From Bacteroidales bacterium UBA3663 (lineage in GTDB: Bacteria > Bacteroidota > Bacteroidia > Bacteroidales > UBA3663): DNA of 11,301 nucleotides. The notes under the pieces were generated by a model, which worked only from the letters and a program-made list of their open reading frames with translations, ran no database searches and was not told the DNA's origin. Below, in pieces: positions 5,551 to 11,301 of this stretch (the stretch's first letter is position 1; each line of letters opens with the position of its first letter). The stretch is from NCBI GenBank assembly GCA_002373755.1, contig DFJU01000014.1, positions 1-11,301 of the forward strand, given 5' to 3'. The position numbers and the translations under genes were made by a program.

Positions 5551-6633
5551 ATGTCAAATATCCGTTATAAGAGAATCCCGCTTGAAAAACTGCACGTCGA
5601 AGTCGAACGCATGATGTTCGGCACGGCCAATGGTGCCACAGAAATCCACGCCATCGTCCACCTGATGCCCGACTTTCCGGCCGATGGCGATGCCATCGCC
5701 GCCCTGCTCGAAGCCAAATTCGCGCTTGAGATGTTCCTGCGCGCCCGCACGTTGCACGGCCGTCTGCTGTTGGGCGACAAAGCGATGCAGAAGCCGTTGG
5801 GCGACATCGGACACGACCTCGCAGCCATCGGCCAACAACCGCTCGACGGCACAGCTGCCGCCCTTTGGCTCTGGATGACGCAGGGTGCGCCCAATGCCGC
5901 CTACCGCCACTCGTTCGGCTGCGGAGAATCATCGGCCACAACCCCTCCCCTGCTGGAAAACTACCGCAAACGCCTGGCCGACAAGGGATTGACATTGACC
6001 GACAACTGCCTGCGCACGTGGTTCTTCATACGCGACATCGACCACAACTACCAGGAGATGGTCGAAGCACGGCGCGAATTCTTTGCGGCCAACGGACTGA
6101 CTCCGGCGACCCACTTCATCGCGAGCACCGGCATCAACGGCAACCCGCTGTGCAACGAAGACATCGTACAGCTCGAAACCTACACCGTCGAGGGACTTAA
6201 CCCGGCGCAGATCAGCTACTTGAAGGGCAGTTCGCACCTCAACCCGACGGCCGAATACGGCGTGACCTTCGAGCGCGGCACCCGCGTGGAATACGGCGAC
6301 CGTTGCCACCTCATCATCAGCGGGACGGCCAGCATCGACAATCGCGGCCAGATTCTGCATCCCGACGATGCCGAGATGCAGACGCGCCGCATGGTGGAGA
6401 ACGTCCGCGTCCTGCTCGACGAAGGTGGCGCATCGGCCAACGACATGATGCACGCTATCGTCTATGTGCGCCGGCCAGAGGACTACGCGACCGTCCGCCG
6501 TGTGCTCGATGCCCTGTTGCCCGACCTGCCGAAGGTCATCGTCCATGCGCCGGTGTGCCGTCCGGGCTGGCTGGTCGAGATGGAATGTATTGCCGTGACG
6601 GTCAACAAGAATGACGCCTTTGCGCCGTTCTGA
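5551..6633 (+). CDS. RidA/YjgF-superfamily protein, chorismatase-like
   Basis: The 360-aa product is far longer than ordinary RidA proteins (about 130 aa). It fits two-part members of the superfamily such as the chorismatases FkbO, Hyg5 and XanB2, which hydrolyse chorismate to dihydroxycyclohexadienoate or hydroxybenzoates. Visible landmarks are LRTWFFIRDID at 154-164, the ARREFF helix at 173-178, HFIASTGI at 188-195, YGVTFERGTRV at 236-246, HLIISGTASID at 253-263, and a RidA-like C-terminus with GWLVEMECIAV at 339-349. Glu343 or Glu345 stands where FkbO-type enzymes have their catalytic C-terminal glutamate. The N-terminal 150 residues are divergent. No signal peptide is seen, so it should be cytoplasmic. 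An AroA gene lies 3.7 kb upstream on the same strand. The superfamily is clear; the reaction is inferred and could instead be a Rid-type deaminase or an unknown activity. Confidence 0.75.
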   Translation: MSNIRYKRIPLEKLHVEVERMMFGTANGATEIHAIVHLMPDFPADGDAIAALLEAKFALEMFLRARTLHGRLLLGDKAMQKPLGDIGHDLAAIGQQPLDGTAAALWLWMTQGAPNAAYRHSFGCGESSATTPPLLENYRKRLADKGLTLTDNCLRTWFFIRDIDHNYQEMVEARREFFAANGLTPATHFIASTGINGNPLCNEDIVQLETYTVEGLNPAQISYLKGSSHLNPTAEYGVTFERGTRVEYGDRCHLIISGTASIDNRGQILHPDDAEMQTRRMVENVRVLLDEGGASANDMMHAIVYVRRPEDYATVRRVLDALLPDLPKVIVHAPVCRPGWLVEMECIAVTVNKNDAFAPF

Positions 6634-6647
6634 CGATGGGTCGTCCG

Positions 6648-6719
6648 TTGCAAAAACATCTTTGCAAATCTACTGACAATCAGAATATTTCCCTAAAAAA
6701 ATCGGTGTTATTGAATAAC
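6648..6719. promoter_or_regulatory. Two inverted repeats in the leader of the GH9 gene
   Basis: The 105-bp spacer before the GH9 gene carries TTGCAAA (6648-6654) with TTTGCAA (6661-6667), and further down GTTATT-G-AATAAC (6707-6719). The second is a compact 13-bp dyad 19 bp before the start codon and could be an operator or a leader hairpin. A TTTG at 6661-6664 could be a -33 element, but the TATTTCCC about 20 bp downstream is a poor match to the -7 consensus TAnnTTTG. The dyads are seen; regulation is inferred. Confidence 0.35.
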
Positions 6720-6738
6720 CTTAAAATCGAAAGAAAAT

Positions 6739-8484
6739 ATGAAGCATTATCCCCTCTTCTTGAGCCTATTGTTGCTCTCTGCCTGTTCGATGCGGCCGAC
6801 AGCCAACCCCGACAGCGACCCTATCCGCATCAACCAAGTGGGCTACTACGCGAATCAATCGAAGACCGCAGTCATCGAGGCCGACGGTTTTGCCGACAAT
6901 TACCGCCTGCTCGACGCCGCTACGCGACAAGTCGTGTGGGAAGGTCCGGCCGCACGTGTCGCCAACTCATCGTGGAGCGACAAACAGCGTCACATCATCG
7001 ACTTCTCGACCGTCACACAGCCGGGCAACTACCTGCTCGAAGCCGGTCCCTACGTCAAGAAGGTCGTCATCGCACAACATCCGCTGCACGCCTCGGTGTT
7101 GGCCGCAACCAAAGCCTTCTACTACCAGCGCAGCGGCGAAGCCCTCGAATCTGAGTTTGCCGGCCAGTGGTCGCGGCCAACGGCTCACCCCGACACCTGC
7201 GTGCTCGTACACGCATCGGCCGCAACGAAAAAACGACCCGAAGGCACCGTAATTTCTTCGCCCGGCGGATGGTACGATGCGGGCGACTACAACAAATACA
7301 TCGTCAATTCCGGCTTCACTTTGGGCGAGATGATGCTCATCTACCAACTGCATCCGAACTACTTCAACTCGTTGAACATCAACATTCCAGAGTCGGCCAA
7401 TGCGACACCCGACGTGCTCGACGAGATGATGGTCAACCTGCGCTGGATGCTCACCATGCAGGATCCCGACGACGGCGGAGTCTATCACAAGCTCACTACG
7501 CCGAATTTCGAGGGCTTCGTCATGCCAGATTCGTGCCGCCAGACGCGCTACGTGGTCCAGAAAGGCACTGCGGCCTCGCTCGACTTTGCCGCCACGATGG
7601 CAATGGCATCGCGCATCTACGCCCAATTCGACGAATATGCATCGTTCGCAAAACAGGCAAAATCGGCCGCAATCAGCGCATGGAAATGGGCGTTGAAGCA
7701 CCCCAAAACGGCCTACGACCAACGTGCCATGAACGAGAAGTTCGCGCCGGCCATCAACACCGGCGAATATGGCGACGGCTCGTTCCGCGACGAATTCTTC
7801 TGGGCCGCCTCCGAACTCTACTTCACCACGGGCAAGGCGGTCTATCTGTACCACGCAAGGCAGAACGCGCCCAAAGGCTACACACTGCCGACATGGGGGC
7901 AGGTCGATGGCCTCGGACTCTTGTCGTGGCTCGTGCAGGCGACCTACGGATTCTCGCCCGAAGCCGACCGCTTGGGCAACCGCTACGCGCGCCTCGTGAT
8001 TGACTACTGCGACGAACTGATTGCCTCGATGGAGACCTCATGCTACGACTCGCCCTACGGCAACCGCCCCGAAGACTTCGGCTGGGGCTGTCTGGCCGAA
8101 CACTGCTGCGGTCAGGGTCTTTCGTTCCTCTTCGCCCACCGCATGACGAGCGAGGCACGCTACATGACCGCCGCCTTGAAGTGTGCCGACTACCTGCTCG
8201 GCCGCAACGCCACGGGCTACTGCTACGTGACTGGCATCGGACAAAAGTCGCCCATGCACCCGCACCATCGCATTTCGGCGGCCGACGGCATCGATGAACC
8301 GATTCCGGGTCTGCTTGTGGGCGGTCCGAATCCGGGCCGACAGGACGGCATCGACTACACTTCCAGCCTCCCCGACGAGGCTTATATGGACGTGACCGAA
8401 TCGTACGCCAGCAACGAAATCGCCATCAACTGGAACGCAGGCCTGTTCGCCCTGTTGGGTGGTCTGGAAGCGGTGGTGAAATGA
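6739..8484 (+). CDS. GH9 endo-beta-1,4-glucanase (cellulase) lipoprotein with N-terminal Ig-like domain
   Basis: This is a complete 581-aa family 9 glycoside hydrolase that should cleave beta-1,4-glucans such as cellulose, mixed-linkage glucan or glucomannan, with inversion. The short signal peptide ends in LSAC with lipid-carrying Cys16, so it is membrane-anchored. A CelD-type N-terminal Ig-like domain (about 28-115, RINQVGYY) precedes the (alpha/alpha)6 barrel. The barrel shows GGWYDAGDYNKYIVNSG (177-193) with the base-side Asp180 and Asp183, the MHPHHR histidine motif (506-511), PGLLVGGPNPG (523-533), and SYASNEIAINWNA (555-567) with Asp551 and the proton donor Glu560. Nothing catalytic is missing. 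No CBM or C-terminal secretion domain is attached. The ATG at 6739 fits the signal peptide. The gene stands alone between the RidA-like gene and a convergent operon and ends at its own terminator. Confidence 0.95.
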   Translation: MKHYPLFLSLLLLSACSMRPTANPDSDPIRINQVGYYANQSKTAVIEADGFADNYRLLDAATRQVVWEGPAARVANSSWSDKQRHIIDFSTVTQPGNYLLEAGPYVKKVVIAQHPLHASVLAATKAFYYQRSGEALESEFAGQWSRPTAHPDTCVLVHASAATKKRPEGTVISSPGGWYDAGDYNKYIVNSGFTLGEMMLIYQLHPNYFNSLNINIPESANATPDVLDEMMVNLRWMLTMQDPDDGGVYHKLTTPNFEGFVMPDSCRQTRYVVQKGTAASLDFAATMAMASRIYAQFDEYASFAKQAKSAAISAWKWALKHPKTAYDQRAMNEKFAPAINTGEYGDGSFRDEFFWAASELYFTTGKAVYLYHARQNAPKGYTLPTWGQVDGLGLLSWLVQATYGFSPEADRLGNRYARLVIDYCDELIASMETSCYDSPYGNRPEDFGWGCLAEHCCGQGLSFLFAHRMTSEARYMTAALKCADYLLGRNATGYCYVTGIGQKSPMHPHHRISAADGIDEPIPGLLVGGPNPGRQDGIDYTSSLPDEAYMDVTESYASNEIAINWNAGLFALLGGLEAVVK

Positions 8485-8506
8485 CCTGTGGCATCGGCCG
8501 AAAACA

Positions 8507-8551
8507 AAATCGCGTAGCGGGAATGAACCTCACTACGCGATTTGCTTTTTT
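8507..8551. terminator. Rho-independent terminator, probably bidirectional
   Basis: AAATCGCGTAG (8507-8517) pairs perfectly with CTACGCGATTT (8533-8543) over a 15-nt loop. On the plus strand GCTTTTTTG follows, 23 bp after the GH9 stop. On the minus strand the same stem is followed by TGTTTTC, after the minus-strand lipoprotein stop at 8580. It therefore probably serves both convergent transcripts. Confidence 0.88.
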
Positions 8552-8579
8552 GTGTTGTTTGATTTTGTTGGCCGATGCC

Positions 8580-9263
8580 TCACTCAGCCGACCTTACCGC
8601 GCGGATTGCCTTGCCGAGGAATCGCTCCGTGCTCTCGACCGACGGGCGCGAGAAGAAATACAGGCTGTAGGCCAATGAATCATTCGCAGCGAGCCCGCTG
8701 GTCCAATAGAAACCTGAGGTCTCGGCGCCAACCCTTTCGGCCGACTCTCGATAGCCCGTTGCCGGCAGGAAGATGCTGTTGCCGTTGCGTCCGACTACCC
8801 GAAGACCCTGCGTTCCACACACCGTATCGACCGTCCACTTGCACTGCGTGCGCAGTTCGTCCATCTCAACGCGCGTCGGCATCCGCCACGGTGCGCCCCA
8901 CTGGACAGTCGCCGCATCATCGTCGGCAAAGACCTCTCGTTGGCCGTCTGCAATACCATTTTTCGCTGACGTACAATATCTTGTAAAGTCTTCGGACGAA
9001 CCCTCGCAATGGCTGTAGCTTACCCAGGTGTAGTCCGTCTTGGCCGATGTCTCAGCCCACGCAAACAGCTGTCCAGCCTCCTCCGGCCGATGGGCTCCGA
9101 CGTTATATTCGGCCCACAGAGTTCCGCTGGACAGGCCCAGATCCACAGCGACGTAGGCATCAGGATTCGGTACGGGCGTCGGCTCGTCATCATCACCGCA
9201 TCCGACAAAAAGAAATACACTTGCGGCCAATGCATTGGCCATAAAAACAGGAAAGTTTTTCAT
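8580..9263 (-). CDS. Lipoprotein with a Fibrobacter/Bacteroidales paralogous domain
   Basis: The 227-aa product begins at the ATG at 9263-9261. An upstream in-frame ATG at 9308 would add 15 residues and overlap the preceding gene, and it fits a signal peptide less well. The lipobox ends at Cys22 and is followed by GDDDE, an acidic start that in Bacteroidetes often marks lipoproteins exported to the cell surface. The rest is one domain: VAVDLGLSSGTLWAEYNVGA (38-57), LFAWAET (66-72), WRMPTRVEMDEL (126-137), NGNSIFLPATGYR (160-172), FYWTSG (185-190) and a GKAIRAVR ending. This pattern recurs in large families of Bacteroidales and Fibrobacter lipoproteins (TIGR02145-like, from memory). No enzymatic role is established; a carbohydrate- or surface-related role is inferred from context. 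It is the last gene of the minus-strand operon, 38 bp after the 513-aa lipoprotein gene. Confidence 0.82.
   Translation of the reverse strand: MKNFPVFMANALAASVFLFVGCGDDDEPTPVPNPDAYVAVDLGLSSGTLWAEYNVGAHRPEEAGQLFAWAETSAKTDYTWVSYSHCEGSSEDFTRYCTSAKNGIADGQREVFADDDAATVQWGAPWRMPTRVEMDELRTQCKWTVDTVCGTQGLRVVGRNGNSIFLPATGYRESAERVGAETSGFYWTSGLAANDSLAYSLYFFSRPSVESTERFLGKAIRAVRSAE
9225..9240. repeat. Perfect palindrome GGCCAATGCATTGGCC
   Basis: This 16-bp perfect palindrome lies inside the signal-peptide region of the 227-aa lipoprotein gene, encoding part of the MANALAAS stretch. It consists of two face-to-face copies of the GGCCAATG/CATTGGCC half-site that recurs across the window. Confidence 0.7.
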
Positions 9264-9301
9264 AAAAAAGGATATACGAACATTTTTTCGACAAAATAAC
9301 T

Positions 9302-10843
9302 CTACCAATTATAAATCGGCAGGTGGTAAGTCATTGGCACAACATTTTTCTTGTCCTCTTCCGTCAGATAAAAATCTGGATAGAGCTTGAAGTAGGCTTC
9401 ATATTCGACCATATATTTCTTAACATATTCGGGATCATTTTTTCGAACCTCTTTCACCATACGTTTCCACCAGTCGGAACGAAGGCTTTTACGGTTGTTC
9501 ACAATGCGGTTAACAATATTCCAACGGGCACCTCGTCGAGATCTGACGGAACGATATCCTTGCCACAATAAACCATCATAACACCATAAACCATCATAAT
9601 CAATATCGCACAAGACCCATCTGCCGAACTGCGTGACAAGGTACAGTGTCTTAAAATCTGTATTTTGGACAATGCCGTCCCGCAAGTGCTGATAGCGCGC
9701 CCAGACAAATGCCTGACTGTCGGAAACCTGCAAGATGTCATCGACCATAAACCGATGCGTAATGCCCATTTTCTCCCATTGGTCGGAACTATACGTGCAA
9801 AATTCCATCCCTTCCCGAAACAAGTAGAGTTCGTGCTTTGCGCCCTTATCGCACAGAGCATCGTTCGGCATAGCGACGAAATGCTTCATCAAGGCGTAGA
9901 AACTGGTGTCGAACGCAGTCGAATCGGTCATACAGATGTCTCGTTCGGGGAATGCATCGAAAATCTCACGGACACGTCGTTCCGTCGGTTCTGGCGACAG
10001 GAAGCCGGCCGCACTCGAAGGGAAGCTTCTGAAATAATTCCTCACTTCATCGGAAAAACGGATAGAATCGTCCTTGGCCAATCCCTCTCTCCGAGCCTCC
10101 ACGAGCCGCCTTTGCCATTTGTTCGAGCGGAAGAAACGCCGTTGCCGACGGATATAGTCCCGCAGATGCTTCCGCGTGCTGCCAAAGTCGGCAATATAGT
10201 CGTAAATCTTCCATCCATCAGATTCGTGGACGAGTTTTACCGTCAATGAGTCCGTCGGATTGGCGAACTCTGCCGAATCGCCGACGAAACAACCATCGAA
10301 CGTGACAATACGACCAAAGGAGACCTGAGCTTTGTCATTGGCCACATCGACAGACTTGACGACAAAAGAATTGACCTCGCCATCCTGTCCGCTAATGAAA
10401 TGAAACAGCCACTCTTCGCTGCCGATACCGCCCAAGCCGTCACTGGGTATTGCCCACGCCTCGCGTAACAGACTGTAATAATCATCGGTGAAAGCCCACG
10501 CCGCCGTATCGGGCGCATAATGGTCGGGGATGGACAGAATGAGCCGTGAAATTTCAGTGAAACTGATGGCCGAGCTATCGAACGTAACGCCATCGGCCAA
10601 CCGCACAGTACGGACAACCACATCCGAAGCTGACGGCACGCCACTCTGACAGGAATCGGCTGCATCCTGAACAATGGCATTATCCTCGGGGATTAGAGTG
10701 TTGGTCGATGGCGTTTGCGATGCAGGCTGCGACGACGGTCGGCCGCACGCCGTGAGGAGAACAGCACACAAGAAAGAACTCCATACCCACCCCCTGAACG
10801 AAGGTGAGATGGAGTTATTGTATTGGGTATTAGACGGAAACAT
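9302..10843 (-). CDS. Lipoprotein of unknown function with two related halves
   Basis: I do not recognise this 513-aa protein. The lipobox LTAC with Cys33 follows a long, weakly basic N-region (ATG at 10843-10841), and a Ser/Thr/Pro/Gln-rich linker (34-70) leads to the mature part. Two halves look alike. In each, an alpha+beta unit ends in a tryptophan strand (SDGWKIYDYIADF, 208-220; FGRWVLCDIDYDG, 406-418), followed by an arginine-rich helix (KWQRRLVEARREG, 242-254; WWKRMVKEVRKND, 458-470). The tryptophan strands recall DUF3828 or NTF2-like lipoproteins, but this is only a resemblance. Its 3' half is richer in A+T than the flanking genes, which may mean foreign origin or relaxed codon use. 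It lies 15 bp after the GH105 gene and 38 bp before the 227-aa lipoprotein gene, so it is probably co-transcribed with both. Confidence 0.8.
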   Translation of the reverse strand: MFPSNTQYNNSISPSFRGWVWSSFLCAVLLTACGRPSSQPASQTPSTNTLIPEDNAIVQDAADSCQSGVPSASDVVVRTVRLADGVTFDSSAISFTEISRLILSIPDHYAPDTAAWAFTDDYYSLLREAWAIPSDGLGGIGSEEWLFHFISGQDGEVNSFVVKSVDVANDKAQVSFGRIVTFDGCFVGDSAEFANPTDSLTVKLVHESDGWKIYDYIADFGSTRKHLRDYIRRQRRFFRSNKWQRRLVEARREGLAKDDSIRFSDEVRNYFRSFPSSAAGFLSPEPTERRVREIFDAFPERDICMTDSTAFDTSFYALMKHFVAMPNDALCDKGAKHELYLFREGMEFCTYSSDQWEKMGITHRFMVDDILQVSDSQAFVWARYQHLRDGIVQNTDFKTLYLVTQFGRWVLCDIDYDGLWCYDGLLWQGYRSVRSRRGARWNIVNRIVNNRKSLRSDWWKRMVKEVRKNDPEYVKKYMVEYEAYFKLYPDFYLTEEDKKNVVPMTYHLPIYNW

Positions 10844-10858
10844 ACAGCTTTATTTTTA

Positions 10859-11301
10859 TCATTTGCTCAACTCGTAGCAACCCATGATGAACAGGCCGGT
10901 AGCCTTGCCGTCGTCGTGGCGGATCTTCTCGTTGATGTAGTATTCATACGAGCCGTCGCGATAGGGATTGCCGCCCAGACCGCCCACGGTGCAGCACTGC
11001 GAGAGCGTCAGCCGTCCGTTTTCGTCACGGTAGAGCATCGGGCAGTCAATCGGTTCGTCGCGATGCTTGAACGATGTCTGTTGAAGGCCGTTGAAGGCGT
11101 CGATGGCAATCTGCTTGCGGTCGGCCGGGATGTAGCCCTTGTTCACAGCCTTGGCGATGGCATACATGAACTGCGTTGTGACCGATGCCTCAGGCCAGTT
11201 GCCCTCGCGGTCGGGCTGGTCCATCACCTGATACCACAGGCCGCCGCGCTGATACTGCGGCAGGGCATCGACCAGCGTGTTGATGTAGCGGATCAAAGTG
11301 T
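10859..11301 (-). CDS. GH105 unsaturated rhamnogalacturonyl hydrolase, C-terminal part (partial)
   Basis: The frame is open from the window edge to the TGA at 10861-10859, giving about the last 147 residues. GGLWYQVMDQP, then GNWPEASVTTQFMYAIAKAVNKGYIP, then VGGLGGNPYRDGSYEYYINEKI and the closing KATGLFIMGCYEL are typical of the (alpha/alpha)6 barrel of PF07470 enzymes (GH88/GH105). The GGLGG-PYRDGSYEYY stretch favours GH105 (YteR/YesR-like). These enzymes remove the unsaturated uronate left by pectin lyases from rhamnogalacturonan-I oligosaccharides, usually in the periplasm. The catalytic aspartates and the signal peptide lie outside the window. The TTG at 11296 is an internal leucine codon, not a start. 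It is the first visible gene of the minus-strand operon. Confidence 0.88.
   Translation of the reverse strand, partial: TLIRYINTLVDALPQYQRGGLWYQVMDQPDREGNWPEASVTTQFMYAIAKAVNKGYIPADRKQIAIDAFNGLQQTSFKHRDEPIDCPMLYRDENGRLTLSQCCTVGGLGGNPYRDGSYEYYINEKIRHDDGKATGLFIMGCYELSK

Noticed and set aside
6661..6690. Bacteroides-type promoter (TTTG / TAnnTTTG) before the GH9 gene
   Set aside because: A TTTG is present, but the supposed -7 box TATTTCCC matches too poorly to call a promoter.
6967..7854. 295-aa minus-strand open frame opposite the GH9 gene
   Set aside because: It overlaps the conserved catalytic region of GH9 and has no recognisable motif or leader; it is a shadow of GC-rich coding sequence.
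11294..11296. TTG as the start of the GH105 gene
   Set aside because: The frame remains open to the window edge and the family needs about 200 more N-terminal residues, so this is an internal leucine codon.

Overview
The window looks like a chromosomal segment from a fairly GC-rich member of the Bacteroidales (gut or rumen Prevotella, Paraprevotella, Muribaculaceae or a relative). This is inferred from the protein families: a PorW/SprE-like TPR lipoprotein, a lipoprotein of the domain family that recurs in Bacteroidales and Fibrobacter, GH105 and GH9 plant-polysaccharide enzymes, an aroA of Bacteroidetes type, lipoprotein signals followed by acidic residues, and starts without strong Shine-Dalgarno sequences. 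I see no rRNA, tRNA, CRISPR array, transposase, integrase or phage gene.

Left half, plus strand (1-6633). The window opens in the last codons of pepT. A roughly 200-bp spacer with a hairpin and a strict 11-bp tandem repeat ends exactly at the aroA start codon. AroA (EPSP synthase) carries an in-frame C-terminal tail with a predicted membrane helix. Its stop overlaps (ATGA) a small membrane-anchored protein with a CCGxHxxC motif. A repeat-filled 264-bp spacer leads into a 960-aa PorW/SprE-like TPR lipoprotein that starts with GTG. Another repeat-filled spacer, again ending in CCCTTT-type units at the ATG, leads to a 360-aa RidA-superfamily protein resembling chorismatases. If that is right, this stretch holds both a chorismate-making enzyme and a possible chorismate-using enzyme.

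Right half (6739-11301). A plus-strand GH9 endoglucanase lipoprotein ends at a strong, probably bidirectional terminator. Converging on it from the right is a minus-strand operon: a GH105 unsaturated rhamnogalacturonyl hydrolase (its 5' part lies outside the window), a 513-aa lipoprotein with two related halves and no recognised function, and a 227-aa lipoprotein of the Fibrobacter/Bacteroidales paralogous-domain type. No SusC/SusD pair is visible, so this is not shown to be a canonical polysaccharide utilisation locus.

The least expected signal is at the DNA level. A palindromic octamer TYGGCCRA, often extended towards CATYGGCCRATG, occurs 20 times by hand count. It lies in genes on both strands, in more than one reading frame, and in spacers. 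It resembles the highly iterated palindromes of cyanobacteria (HIP1) and is the best candidate here for an undescribed genome-wide feature. The second is the pair of tandem-repeat leaders that abut start codons.
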